A DNA stretch of 64,000 nucleotides from Streptomyces sp. NBC_01294 (GTDB lineage: Bacteria; Actinomycetota; Actinomycetes; Streptomycetales; Streptomycetaceae), in assembly GCF_035917235.1 (NCBI RefSeq), contig NZ_CP108423.1, forward strand, positions 3,909,001 to 3,973,000, in the 5' to 3' direction. Of this stretch, positions 31,580-40,384 are shown one piece after another. How positions within the stretch are numbered: the stretch's first letter is position 1; each line of letters opens with the position of its first letter. The position numbers and the translations under genes were made by a program. The notes beneath the pieces were generated by a model. It did not search any database and was not told the DNA's origin. It saw only the letters and a list, made by a program, of their open reading frames with translations.

Positions 31580-32549
31580 ACCGGTCCCGCGCCGCGGCGC
31601 GGCGGAAATCGGTGGGGCTGATCCCGTACGCGCCGCGGAAGGCGCGGCTGAAGGCCGGGGCGTTGGCGAAGCACCAGCGGGCGGCAATCTCGTGGACGGG
31701 GCGGCCGGCCAGTTCGGGGCGGGCCAGGTCGGCGCGGCAGCGCTCCAGGCGGCGGCGCCGGACGGTGGCCGCGACGCTCTCCGGCTCCGTGCGGAACAGC
31801 GCGTGCAGGGCCCGTACGGAGATGCCGTGCGCGGCGGCGATCAGGCCCGGGGTGAGCGCGGGGTCGCCCAGGTTGTGCTCGACGAAGGCGTCGATCCGCT
31901 CGCGCAGGGCGCGGGCGCGGGTCTCGGCGGGGAGTTCCCCGTACGCGTCGACGCGCTGGGCGAGGCACGCGGCGGCCAGTTCGATCGCCACCGTGCCCAT
32001 CCGGCGCAGCTCCTGCGGCGCGCATTCGGAGCCGTGCGCTCCGAGCGAGGCGATGAACCGCGCCAGGACGGCCCCCATGCCGATGTCCGCGCCGATGCGT
32101 CGGCCGAGCAGCGTGTCGATCCTGCCGGCCCGCAGGGGCAGGGCGGTCCTCGGCAGCTGGACGACCAGGGCCCTGAGCGTGCCGTTACCGGCGCGGCAGT
32201 CGGCCTCGAAGGGGTGCGAGGTGTCCCACAGGATCATGTCGCCGGGGGCGAGTTCGGCGTCGCTGCCGCACTGGGACATCCACATCCGGCCGCGGGTCAG
32301 CAGCGCCAGCTGGTACTGCTCCGGGTCCCCCCGCCGGATGAGTGCGGGGGTGCGGCGCGACCGTACGTGGGAGTACTCGAAGGAGGAGACCTGCGCGGCG
32401 CCGATGTCCAGCACGGCCGCCTCCGCCTGGAAGTCGGCGGACCGTTCGCTGCTGAGCGCGGTCGGCATCAGCGCGCTGGCGACGACGTCGTTGAACCAGT
32501 CGAACCTCTCCACCGCAGGCACGGCGGCGGCGGACACTTTCGTCCACAT
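31560..32549 (-). CDS. AraC-family transcriptional regulator
   Basis: A protein of about 329 aa with an N-terminal AraC-ligand-binding-like (cupin) domain (FDWFNDVVASALMP..., GDMILWDTSHPFEA) and a C-terminal double HTH. The first HTH is LTPGLIAAAHGISVRALHALF and the second ends FANAPAFSRAFRGAYGISPTDFRR. The inducer is unknown. The ATG at 32547-32549 begins at the conserved N-terminal motif; the frame extends upstream to 32642. It is probably cotranscribed with the MFS gene 49 bases upstream. The C-terminal SPSGV tail comes from a dispersed repeat. Confidence 0.86.
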   Translation of the reverse strand: MWTKVSAAAVPAVERFDWFNDVVASALMPTALSSERSADFQAEAAVLDIGAAQVSSFEYSHVRSRRTPALIRRGDPEQYQLALLTRGRMWMSQCGSDAELAPGDMILWDTSHPFEADCRAGNGTLRALVVQLPRTALPLRAGRIDTLLGRRIGADIGMGAVLARFIASLGAHGSECAPQELRRMGTVAIELAAACLAQRVDAYGELPAETRARALRERIDAFVEHNLGDPALTPGLIAAAHGISVRALHALFRTEPESVAATVRRRRLERCRADLARPELAGRPVHEIAARWCFANAPAFSRAFRGAYGISPTDFRRAAARDRFSPSGV

Positions 32550-32598
32550 CTCCGGCAGTTCCCCCTCCCGACGCCGCTCGCCCCGCGGGGCTGCGGCC

Positions 32599-34041
32599 CT
32601 ACTGCGCCTCGCGCCCGGCTGTTTCCGGCAGGGGACACGCACCGGACACCGGCTCCGGTTCCGCTTCCGGTACGGGCGTCCGTGCGGGTGCCTGTACGGG
32701 CGTCTGGGCGGGCGTCTGGGCGGGGATCGCGAGGCGGTTGCGGGCCGCCTCCCGGGCCAGTGCGCGCGGGCGCAGGCGCAGGATCTGGGTGATGCCCACC
32801 GCTTCGAGGACGAAGACCGTGGAGAACGCGATGCGGTAGTTGTCCCCGGTCGCGTCCAGCAGGACCCCCACCGCCAGCAGCGTGGTCATCGACGCGATGA
32901 AGCCGCCCATGTTCGTGATCCCCGAGGCGGTGCCCTGGCGCTCGGGCGGGTTGGCCGGGCGGGCGAAGTCGAAGCCGATCATCGACGCGGGGCCGCAGGT
33001 GCCGAGGACCAGGCACAGCGTGACCAGCAGCCACATGGGCGCCCGGTCGCCGGGGTGGACGAGGACCGCCGCCCAGAGGAGGGCCGTGAGCCCGACCGTG
33101 CCGAGGGCGAGCGGGATCCGTGAGGACTGACGGCGGCCGACGATCTGGCCGTAGACCAGCCCGAGCGCCATGTTCGAGGCGACGACCAGCGTCAGCAGTC
33201 CGCCCGCGGTGGTCCGCGACAGCCCCTGCGCCTCGATCAGGAACGGCATCCCCCACAGCAGCAGGAACACCATCGCCGGGAACTGCGTGGTGAAGTGCAC
33301 CCACAGGCCGAGCCGGGTGCCGGGTTCGGCCCAGGACTCCCGGATCTGGCGGCGTACGAACCCCCCGGAAGCCCCGGCAGTTCCAGAGGTTCCAGAGGTT
33401 CCGGAAACCCCCGTGCGCCGCGGCGCGGGCTGCGCCGGCCCGTGGCCCTCCGGGTGGTCCCGCAGAAACAGCACCAGCGGCACCAGGACCACCAGCCCCG
33501 CCACCGCGCTCCCCGCGAAGGCCGCGGTCCAGCCGACGCCGTGCAGGACGGGCGCGAGGACGAGCGTGGAGACGAGGTTGCCCGCCATGCCGACCAGCCC
33601 GGCCAGCTGGGCCATCAGCGGCCCGCGCCGGGCCGGGAACCACCGGGTGCCGAGCCGCAGCACCGAGATGAAGGTCATGGCGTCGCCGCAGCCCAGCAGG
33701 GCCCGGGCGGCGAGCGCCATCCCGTAGGACGGCGAGAGCGCGAAGCCGAGCTGGCCCGCGGTGAAGAGGACCGCGCCCAGCGTCAGCACCTTCTTGGTGC
33801 CGAGCCGGTCGACCATCAGGCCCACGGGTATCTGCATGCCCGCGTAGACGAGCAGCTGGAGCAGGGAGAAGGCGGCCAGCGCCGAGGCGTTGACGTGGAA
33901 GCGGTCGGCGGCGTCGAGACCGGCCACGCCCAGGCTGGTACGGAAGATCACCGCCACGAAGTAGACGGCGACGCCGATGGACCAGACGGCTACGGCCTTC
34001 CTCCCGCCGGGAGGGTCCTTGACCAGGTGCGGGGCGGTCAT
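32599..34041 (-). CDS. MFS transporter
   Basis: About 480 aa with 12 predicted transmembrane helices. The first helix is AVAVWSIGVAVYFVAVIF and the signature loop between helices 2 and 3 is GLMVDRLGTKKVL. A central linker is Ser/Thr/Gly-rich (GTSGTSGTAGASGG), encoded by short tandem repeats near 33390-33410. The type resembles sugar-phosphate or drug/organic-acid transporters (DHA1/ACS-like), but the substrate cannot be named. ATGA overlap with the upstream GntR gene shows translational coupling, so the regulator probably controls this transporter. Confidence 0.88.
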   Translation of the reverse strand: MTAPHLVKDPPGGRKAVAVWSIGVAVYFVAVIFRTSLGVAGLDAADRFHVNASALAAFSLLQLLVYAGMQIPVGLMVDRLGTKKVLTLGAVLFTAGQLGFALSPSYGMALAARALLGCGDAMTFISVLRLGTRWFPARRGPLMAQLAGLVGMAGNLVSTLVLAPVLHGVGWTAAFAGSAVAGLVVLVPLVLFLRDHPEGHGPAQPAPRRTGVSGTSGTSGTAGASGGFVRRQIRESWAEPGTRLGLWVHFTTQFPAMVFLLLWGMPFLIEAQGLSRTTAGGLLTLVVASNMALGLVYGQIVGRRQSSRIPLALGTVGLTALLWAAVLVHPGDRAPMWLLVTLCLVLGTCGPASMIGFDFARPANPPERQGTASGITNMGGFIASMTTLLAVGVLLDATGDNYRIAFSTVFVLEAVGITQILRLRPRALAREAARNRLAIPAQTPAQTPVQAPARTPVPEAEPEPVSGACPLPETAGREAQ

Positions 34042-34724
34042 CGACCGGGCCCCCGCCGCACCAGCGCCTCGACCCGCCCGATGTGCCCGCGGACCGCGGC
34101 GGCCGCCGTGTCCGCGTCCCCGGCCCGCAGCGCGTCCAGGATCTCGGCGTGCTCGGCGAGCGTGCGCTCCAGCCGGTCGGGGTGGGCGTGCAGCACGGCC
34201 ACGCCCATCCGCAGCTGCCGGTCGCGGAGTTGGTCGTAGAGGCGGCACAGGATCTGGTTGCCGGCGCTGCGCACGATCTCGGCGTGGAAGCCCCGGTCGG
34301 CGGCCATCATCGCGGCGAGGTCGCCCTCGGCGGCGTGCCGGCGCTGTTCGTCGAGCAGCGCGGCGAGCCGGTCCAGCAGGCCGGGTGGCGCGGGCACCGC
34401 CCTGCGCACGGTGAACTCCTCGACGAGCAGCCGGGTTTCGAGCACGTCGTTGATCTCCTGCGCGGAGACCGGCAGGACCAGCGCGCCCTTCTTCGGGTAC
34501 AGCTTCAGCAGCCCCTCGGTCTCCAGCCGCAGCAGTGCCTCGCGGACCGGCGTGCGGGACACCCCGACGGCCTCGGCGAGTTCGCCCTCGGTCAGGAGGG
34601 TGCCGCCTTCGTAGCGGCGGTCGAGCACGCCCTGCTTGACGTGCCGGTAGACGCGGTCGGCGGCGGTCGCGGGCGTGGTGGGGGAGGAGGCGGGCGTGGT
34701 GGAGGCAGGGGTGGCGGCACGCAT
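34038..34724 (-). CDS. GntR-family regulator, FCD (FadR-like) subfamily
   Basis: A 228-aa regulator. The N-terminal winged helix (RVYRHVKQGVLDRRYEGG, LAEAVGVSRTPVREALLRLETEGL) is followed by an all-helical FCD effector domain with metal-binding residues (NDVLETRLLVEEF, DRGFHAEIVRSAGN, LAEHAEILDALRAGD). FCD proteins sense carboxylates such as organic acids or sugar acids. It is the first gene of a GntR-MFS-AraC operon and is divergent from a DUF418 gene, with a 182-base shared promoter region. The ATG at 34722-34724 is preferred; an upstream ATG at 34754 is less likely. Confidence 0.9.
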   Translation of the reverse strand: MRAATPASTTPASSPTTPATAADRVYRHVKQGVLDRRYEGGTLLTEGELAEAVGVSRTPVREALLRLETEGLLKLYPKKGALVLPVSAQEINDVLETRLLVEEFTVRRAVPAPPGLLDRLAALLDEQRRHAAEGDLAAMMAADRGFHAEIVRSAGNQILCRLYDQLRDRQLRMGVAVLHAHPDRLERTLAEHAEILDALRAGDADTAAAAVRGHIGRVEALVRRGPGR

Positions 34725-34906
34725 GGGCACAGGATAGATACAACAGAGGTGCAAGCCGTGGCCGGGTCCAGGATGCGGACGACGGCCCGCCCCGCCCTGC
34801 GTCGATGAAGGACGACGACCGGCCCCCCGCCCTCCGTCGAAGGATGTACGGCTCCCTCGTCCGCCCGCAGGACGTACGGGGCCGCGCGCGCCGGGACGCT
34901 GGAGTC

Positions 34907-36112
34907 ATGGCCGACACCCTGCTCGCCCCGGTGGTCCGGAAGACCGCCCGGCTCCCCCTCCTGGACGTCCTGCGCGGCGCCGCCGTCCTCGGCACGCTCA
35001 TGACCAACGTGTGGATCTTCGCCTCCCCCGGCTCGGAGTGGGGCGTGCTCCAGGGCGGGATGCGGGTGCCCGACCCGATCGGCGACCCCTCCGCCGCGAA
35101 CATCGCCGAGAACGTGTTCCGCTTCCTCGCGGACGGCAAGTTCCTGGCGCTGCTGACGGTCCTGTTCGGGGTGGGCCTCGCCATCCAGTACGACTCCGCC
35201 GCGCGCCGCGGCGACCCCTGGCCCGGCCGCTACCCGCGGCGCGCCGCGTTCCTCTTCGTCGAGGGCACCGTGCACTTCGTGTTCGTCTTCGCCTGGGACG
35301 TGCTGATGGGGTACGCCGTGACCGCCCTGCTCGTCGCCTGGCTGCTGGCCCGCTCCGAGAAGGTGCGGCGGTGGGCGATGTGGACGGCCGGCGGGGTGCA
35401 CCTGACGCTGGTCGCCCTGCTGACGCTGGTCACGCTGACCACACCGGACACCACACCGGACACCGCGCCGGAGGGCCCGGGCCCGGCCGCCGTCGAGCTG
35501 TACGCGGACGGCGGCTACGGCGCCCAGATCGCCTTCCGCCTGGACAACGCCCTCGCGCTGCGGATCGAGCCCGTGTTCTCCTTCGGGCTGCTGGTCTTCC
35601 TCTTCCTCCTCGGCGTGCGGCTGCACCGGGCCGGCGCCTTCACCGCCACCGCCGAGGGCCGGCGCATCCGGACCCGGATGGCCGCCTGGGGCCTGGGCCT
35701 CGGGCTGCCCCTGAACGCCGTGACCGCCCTCGGCGGCGACGACTTCTTCGTCCTGGGCCGCTACGGCGTGGCGCCGCTGCTCTCCCTCGGCTACATCGGC
35801 CTGATCGGCATCGCCCTCGACCGGCGGTGGATCCCGCGGCCCGCGAGCACCGCCCTCGCCTCCGTCGGCCGCACGGCCCTGTCCTGCTACGTCGCCCAGA
35901 ACCTGCTCTGCATGCTGCTCTGCTACGGCATCGGGCTGGGCCTCGCCGGCCGGCTGGGCGGCAGCGGCCCCTGGTGGGTGATGGGCCTGTGGGCGGGCGT
36001 GAGCCTGGTCCTGGCGGCCGGGTCGTGGCTGTGGCTGCGCCGCTTCGGCCGCGGCCCGCTGGAGGCCGTGCAGCACGCGGCCCTCAGGCCGCGCCGCCGG
36101 TCCCCGAGGTGA
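34907..36112 (+). CDS. DUF418 membrane protein
   Basis: About 401 aa, around 8-10 transmembrane helices. The N-terminal part has LPLLDVLRGAAVLGTLMTNVWIF and FRFLADGKFLALLTVLFG. The C-terminal DUF418 domain has ALASVGRTALSCYVAQNLL and ends with FGRGPLEAVQH, the family pattern R-x-G-P-x-E. DUF418 proteins (YeiB-like) are related to acyltransferase-type membrane proteins; their function is unknown. The ATG at 34907 is chosen by the conserved N-terminus. The 3' end overlaps the convergent inhibitor gene by 29 bases. Confidence 0.85.
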   Translation: MADTLLAPVVRKTARLPLLDVLRGAAVLGTLMTNVWIFASPGSEWGVLQGGMRVPDPIGDPSAANIAENVFRFLADGKFLALLTVLFGVGLAIQYDSAARRGDPWPGRYPRRAAFLFVEGTVHFVFVFAWDVLMGYAVTALLVAWLLARSEKVRRWAMWTAGGVHLTLVALLTLVTLTTPDTTPDTAPEGPGPAAVELYADGGYGAQIAFRLDNALALRIEPVFSFGLLVFLFLLGVRLHRAGAFTATAEGRRIRTRMAAWGLGLGLPLNAVTALGGDDFFVLGRYGVAPLLSLGYIGLIGIALDRRWIPRPASTALASVGRTALSCYVAQNLLCMLLCYGIGLGLAGRLGGSGPWWVMGLWAGVSLVLAAGSWLWLRRFGRGPLEAVQHAALRPRRRSPR

Positions 36113-36491
36113 CCTCCACGTCCAGCACGAACTCGTCGTACGGGGCCTCGTCCGGGTAGGGCGGGCGGACCTGCGCGAAGCGGATGCTGGCCCGGCCCCC
36201 GCCCGGGGAACGGGCCCGTACGACGTAGGTCCGCTCCACCGGGGCCCCGGGCAGCGCGACACCGGGGTCACCTGGGTCAGCGGGGACGCTCGGGGCGCTG
36301 GAGGCGCTGGAGGCATCCGGGGCACCCGGGACGCCGTCCGGGACACCGACGGCGGACGGACCCTCCGTCACCGTCACCACGTCCGTGTCCCCCGTGACCT
36401 GCCAGGTCCAGACGTACCCGCGCGCCCCGCGCCCGGTGAGCCGCAGCTCGTACCGCTCACCGGGGCTCAGCACGACGCTCCGTACCTCCAC
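36084..36491 (-). CDS. Chagasin-like (I42) protease inhibitor homologue
   Basis: A 135-aa beta-rich protein with no signal peptide. It carries the three chagasin loops in recognisable form: GARGYVWTW (equivalent to NPTTGYxW), a Gly-rich loop before SIRF (SPGGGRASIRF), and RPPYP (equivalent to RPW). In I42 inhibitors these loops plug the active-site cleft of papain-type proteases. A Ser/Ala/Pro/Asp-rich insertion separates the two halves. It begins 15 bases downstream of the C1 protease gene on the same strand, so the two form an operon. The 3' end overlaps the DUF418 gene. Confidence 0.65.
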   Translation of the reverse strand: MEVRSVVLSPGERYELRLTGRGARGYVWTWQVTGDTDVVTVTEGPSAVGVPDGVPGAPDASSASSAPSVPADPGDPGVALPGAPVERTYVVRARSPGGGRASIRFAQVRPPYPDEAPYDEFVLDVEVTSGTGGAA

Positions 36492-36506
36492 GGCCGCCCG
36501 GTCCTC

Positions 36507-38402
36507 TCAGACGGGGCCGATGACCGACCCCTCGTGCCAGCCCGCGCCGTCCCGCCAGTAGTGCTGGAGACGGCGGTCGGTGCGCAGGACGATGACTTCC
36601 AGGTTGAACCCGAAGCTGCCCTGCAGCATCCCGGTGACCGAGGCGACGTCACGGCCGAAGACCGCGCTGCGGCGCCAGGCCGAGCCGCCCGCGTTGCCAC
36701 GCCACCAGTGCTCGACGTGCCCGCCCTCGACGGCCACGCACAGCTCGTAGTTCCCGGCGGTGTCCTCGTCGGCGGCCCCGTACTGCCCCTCGATCAGGCA
36801 GGGCGCGGAGATGGCCGCCGTACCGCTGCCGAAGACCTCGCCGGCCCGCCAGGCGAAGCCGTTCGGGTCGTCGCGCCACCACAGCTGCATGCGGCCGTCG
36901 GTACGGGCGGCGACGAGGTCGAGGTGGCGGGCGCGGGTCTGGACGAGGGCGGGGCCGTAGTGGGCGATGCCGGAGGCGAAGCGACCGCCGTCGTTCCAGG
37001 TCCAGGGGGCGCCGTTGATCCGCCACCAGTGGTTCAGGCGGCCGTCGGCGGTCCGGACGACCACCTCGAAGTTGCCCGGCTTGCCGTAGTCGCTCTGGAT
37101 GAAGGCCGGGGTCGAGCCGACCGCCGCGTCGCCCGGGCCGAAGACACCGCCGTCGCGCCAGACGCGCACGGACTGCTCGAAGTACCAGTGGCGCAACCGG
37201 CCGCCGGTGGTCACGTGCAGGGACTCCATGTTGCGGTTGTAGGTGGTACCGGTGAAAGCGGGCTGGCCGGAGGCGTCGTTCGCGAAGGCCTCCGCACGGG
37301 CCCAGGCGAAGGGAGCGTCGCCCTCGCGCCACCAGTGCCGCAGGCGGCCGCCCGTGGTGGTGGCGAGGAGCTCGAAGTTGCGGTGGGCGCGGCCGTTGCC
37401 GCTCTCGTAGACGTTGCCGGTGTGCAGGCGGCGCTTGGTCCACGGGTCGATGTTGGTGCCGCGCAGGCCGCACTTGGCCCAGTGGTCGATGCCGGCCTCG
37501 CCGTAGGCGATCCGGCCGTAGCCGCCGACGTGGTAGCCCGTCCCCCAGGAGTTCTTGAACAGCCAGCAGCCGGCCGCGTCGTCGTAGCCGACGATCAACA
37601 CGCAGTGGCCGCCCGCGAGTCGGTCGCTGGTGCGTTGGTAGACCCCTGCGCCCAGCCCGAAGAAATCGTCGTAGACGTCGAAGCAGGCGGTCAGCGGGCC
37701 GACCGTGTCCAGCCAGACCTTCTGCTGCTCCACGTCGCCGAGCCGGACGTAGTCGGTGATCCGCACGGTCCGGCCGGACCGGTCCCAGCTGGGCGTGTAC
37801 TCGGCACGCCAGGCGTCGCGGCGGGCGGCGGGCAGACCGGCGGGCGGGGTGCCGTACGGCCAGCAGTCCGGGTCGGCGAGCCCGCCGTTGCCCTTGATCC
37901 AGTCGAGGGCCGTCTCGGGATTGGACCCCTGGCCGCAGGTGAAGCGCAGCCCGTCGTGCACGTCCCCCTCGGAGCGCTCCGCCCATACGTCGTGCTCGAT
38001 GCGGGCCATGGACTCCACCAGGCCGGCCGCGCCGAAGGCCCAGCAGGAACCGCACGGGTTCTGGTCCTTCACCTTGGTGATCCACGGCAGGCCCCAGCGG
38101 CTGCGCCAGTCCACGGCGGCGGGCCGGGCGCCGACGGCCGCGCCCGCCGCGCCGGGCAGCAGCCCGTGGGCGGCCCGGCGCCGGGTCAGGTGCGGATTGC
38201 CGCTCTCGTGCCCGACGATCCGCCGCAGGTCGATCACGCCCGCGTCCTCGGCGGGCGTCAGATTGGCCCCGGGCTCCAGGCCGAGCGAGGGCCGCGGCAC
38301 CGGATCCCCGTCGGCCAGGTGTTCCAGGACCGACCAGCGCGCCCCCCGCGCGACGAGCTGCGCGCGCAGCTCCCCCGCCGTCTGGACGGACTCCTCCGGC
38401 AT
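36507..38402 (-). CDS. Papain-family (C1A) cysteine protease with C-terminal beta-propeller
   Basis: About 631 aa. After a pro-like N-terminal region of about 100 residues, the C1A domain is complete. The oxyanion Gln and catalytic Cys are in KVKDQNPCGSCWAF, the catalytic His in GGHCVLIVGYDD and the Asn in FKNSWGTGYHVGGYGRI. From about residue 340, five or more repeats of roughly 50 residues with RLRHWWR / RLNHWWR / RMQLWWR form a tectonin-like or lectin-type propeller that probably binds a glycan or surface. No signal peptide is visible, so export, if any, is non-classical. ATG at 38402 has GGGGGG before it; an in-frame TTG at 38435 is possible. Confidence 0.88.
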   Translation of the reverse strand: MPEESVQTAGELRAQLVARGARWSVLEHLADGDPVPRPSLGLEPGANLTPAEDAGVIDLRRIVGHESGNPHLTRRRAAHGLLPGAAGAAVGARPAAVDWRSRWGLPWITKVKDQNPCGSCWAFGAAGLVESMARIEHDVWAERSEGDVHDGLRFTCGQGSNPETALDWIKGNGGLADPDCWPYGTPPAGLPAARRDAWRAEYTPSWDRSGRTVRITDYVRLGDVEQQKVWLDTVGPLTACFDVYDDFFGLGAGVYQRTSDRLAGGHCVLIVGYDDAAGCWLFKNSWGTGYHVGGYGRIAYGEAGIDHWAKCGLRGTNIDPWTKRRLHTGNVYESGNGRAHRNFELLATTTGGRLRHWWREGDAPFAWARAEAFANDASGQPAFTGTTYNRNMESLHVTTGGRLRHWYFEQSVRVWRDGGVFGPGDAAVGSTPAFIQSDYGKPGNFEVVVRTADGRLNHWWRINGAPWTWNDGGRFASGIAHYGPALVQTRARHLDLVAARTDGRMQLWWRDDPNGFAWRAGEVFGSGTAAISAPCLIEGQYGAADEDTAGNYELCVAVEGGHVEHWWRGNAGGSAWRRSAVFGRDVASVTGMLQGSFGFNLEVIVLRTDRRLQHYWRDGAGWHEGSVIGPV

Positions 38403-38448
38403 AGCGGCCCCCCAGCTGCAACCGTTCGCGTTCAAGACCCGCGAGCGT

Positions 38449-38530
38449 CCCCCCGGCGCCGGGGGGCGTCAAGGGGGTCCGCACGGTCGCGCGGGGGCAC
38501 GAGGGGGCGTGCCCCCGCGCGACCGTGCGG
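38449..38530 (-). terminator. Cluster of strong palindromes
   Basis: An 18-bp perfect palindrome (38449-38466) is followed by a 23-bp perfect stem CCGCACGGTCGCGC... (38479-38501 with 38508-38530) with a six-base loop AGGGGG. It lies between the glutaredoxin gene side and the protease gene and would stop transcription before the protease operon. Confidence 0.8.
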
Positions 38531-38586
38531 GTGTCCCCGGCGCCGCCCGGGCGCCGGGGAAACGGCAGGGCCCGCGGTGGCGGGCG

Positions 38587-38664
38587 CTACTTGACGGGCA
38601 GGGCCGGCAGCTCCACCGGGAGCGGGAGCGGCGGCAGGCCGGGCAGGCCGAGACCACGCGGCAC
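38587..38664 (-). CDS. Possible 25-residue Leu/Pro-rich micro-ORF
   Basis: GTG at 38662-38664 with GGGAG 6 bases upstream opens a frame of 25 residues, VPRGLGLPGLPPLPLPVELP then ALPVK and a TAG. It ends 57 bases before a 23-bp terminator stem. The Pro-Leu repeat may reflect chance in GC-rich DNA. Nothing comparable was recognised, and it is offered as a candidate only. Confidence 0.25.
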   Translation of the reverse strand: MPRGLGLPGLPPLPLPVELPALPVK

Positions 38665-38731
38665 GCACGCTCCCGCCGAGTGCGGGCGCCCGCAAGGGAA
38701 GCGGAACCAGACTGTCCGGTCCAGCGCGAGT

Positions 38732-38971
38732 TCAGTCCTGCAGGGCCTCGCGGATCCGGCGGACGGACGGGTTCACCATGGCCGGGTGACCGCCGACGAC
38801 GACCGTCGGGACCGTCTCGTTGCCGTCGGCCACGCTGCGGACGAAGGCCGCCGCGTCGGGGTCCCGCCAGATGTTGACCTTCCGGTACGGGATCCGGGCC
38901 AGGCGCAGCTGCGCGCGGAGCTTGATGCAGAACGCGCACCCCGGCCGCCAGTACATCGTGACGGTGTTCAT
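38732..38971 (-). CDS. Glutaredoxin/mycoredoxin-like protein
   Basis: A 79-aa thioredoxin-fold protein with the redox motif CAFC (MYWRPGCAFCIKLRAQL), the conserved TVPTVVVGG with cis-Pro, and the DPDAAAFVRSVADGNETVP segment. Actinobacterial homologues reduce mycothiol-protein mixed disulfides (mycoredoxins). The ATG at 38969-38971 is chosen from the conserved MxTVTMYWRPGC start; the frame extends to 39001. Monocistronic. Confidence 0.88.
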   Translation of the reverse strand: MNTVTMYWRPGCAFCIKLRAQLRLARIPYRKVNIWRDPDAAAFVRSVADGNETVPTVVVGGHPAMVNPSVRRIREALQD

Positions 38972-39058
38972 CCCGCCGCCGAGTGGACGGACTGCGCGCA
39001 CACGAACCGGGTCATGCCCCGCAGCCTATGCCGGAAGCCGCCGGTCAGGGAGTGGGCT

Positions 39059-39080
39059 GTACGGGCCGGCTGGCCCGTAC
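39059..39080. promoter_or_regulatory. Hairpin dyad before the DUF1266 gene
   Basis: Nine-base arms GTACGGGCC / GGCCCGTAC with loop GGCT, 24 bases before the ATG at 39104. It is too close to the start to be an upstream terminator only, so an operator or RNA stem in the leader is possible. Confidence 0.4.
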
Positions 39081-39103
39081 GGGCGCCCGTATAGGGTCCC
39101 CTC

Positions 39104-40309
39104 ATGGGGACCTGGATCGCGCCGAGCGTCATCGAGAGAGAGCTGTACGAGGCCAAGACCGCCGGTGACTGGGCCGCGTACTTCGATGTGCTCGCCCGGA
39201 CGCAGCTCTACCTCGTGCAGCCCCGCGTCCAGTCCGACGCGCACCCCGACGCGGTCTTCTTCCACCCCACCCCGGACCGCATGCTCGTCGTCCGCACCGC
39301 CGGCATGCTGCCCGCGCCCACCCCCGAGACGGTCTTCGAGTCCCGGAGCCTGGGCTGGTTCTCCAAGGTCTGGGCCGCCGACGACCCCGCCTTCCTCGCC
39401 GTGAACCCGGGCTCGCCCGCCGAGGCCTACCTCACCACCACCCCCGCCGACCTGGCCCGCTGGCGCGCGCACGCCGACGCCGCCCCTTGCTACGGCCTGC
39501 CCGACGGCACGGTCCACGCCCTGTTCACCGGCGGCCCGCTGCACGGGCCCATCGCCCACGGGCTCGCCGTCGGCGCCCATCTCGCCGTGACGAACGGCGA
39601 GTTCTGGAACGCCCTCGCCTACCACGGCGGCGGCTACCAGCACGAGCGCCGCCGCGTCGCGAAGAGCTGGAGCATCACCGACCGGCACGAGTGGCTCTCC
39701 ACCCTGGACACGCTCCTGAACGCCGACATGGTGAGCCCCGTCTGGGAGTTCACGCTGCGCGTCCGCCGCGTCCTCGCCTCCGACTTCGCGGGGCCCGTCG
39801 ACGTCGAGCACTGGCGGCACGCCGCCGAGGCCACCCTGCGCCGCAGCGCCGAACGCTCCGCCGAGCCGCAGATCACCCCCGAGGGGGTCACCGTCGCCCG
39901 GCCGCGGCCCACCGCCGAGGTGGAGGGCGAGATCGCCGGCGTCAAGCGCCTCATCGGCCGGATCGCCCGCTACGAACAGCGCTTCCGGGCCGACGGGCTG
40001 CTCCCCGAGGACGGCTGGGTCCGCTCGGTGGAGGGCTGGGACGTCGGCCGGGCCTCCCAGATGGCCCGTTGGGGCATCGGCTGCCGCTACGGGACCCTCC
40101 ACGAGGCCGAGAAGGCCGTGCTGCGCGCCGGGGAGGCGGCCCGGCAGACCTACCGCTCGTGGGAGGAGTTCTCCGCCGGGTACGTCCTCGGACGGTGCCT
40201 GCACTTCGACGAGGAGGAGTTCGGCACCTGGTACACGACCGCCCTCGCCGCCCACGTCGCCCTGACCACCGACCCGGCCAGCCCCTGGCGCAACATCCCC
40301 TGGAACTGA
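39104..40309 (+). CDS. DUF1266 domain protein
   Basis: A 401-aa soluble protein. The N-terminal third (LYEAKTAGDWAAYFDVLARTQLYL, FFHPTPDRMLVVRTAGMLPAP) resembles an SseB-like module. The C-terminal 170 residues match DUF1266 (GVKRLIGRIARYEQRF, GWDVGRASQMARWGI, GCRYGTLHEAEKAVL, EEFSAGYVLGRCLHFDEEEF). DUF1266 proteins are widespread in Streptomyces and some are polymorphic-toxin neighbours; function unknown. No signal peptide. Followed by a PPOX gene on the same strand, 75 bases away. Confidence 0.8.
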   Translation: MGTWIAPSVIERELYEAKTAGDWAAYFDVLARTQLYLVQPRVQSDAHPDAVFFHPTPDRMLVVRTAGMLPAPTPETVFESRSLGWFSKVWAADDPAFLAVNPGSPAEAYLTTTPADLARWRAHADAAPCYGLPDGTVHALFTGGPLHGPIAHGLAVGAHLAVTNGEFWNALAYHGGGYQHERRRVAKSWSITDRHEWLSTLDTLLNADMVSPVWEFTLRVRRVLASDFAGPVDVEHWRHAAEATLRRSAERSAEPQITPEGVTVARPRPTAEVEGEIAGVKRLIGRIARYEQRFRADGLLPEDGWVRSVEGWDVGRASQMARWGIGCRYGTLHEAEKAVLRAGEAARQTYRSWEEFSAGYVLGRCLHFDEEEFGTWYTTALAAHVALTTDPASPWRNIPWN

Positions 40310-40384
40310 CCGACCTCGGGTAGTCGGCGGCCGCGGCCGGAAACCGGCGGCGGCCGCGGCGCCGCCCCGATTAGCCTCGCCGCC

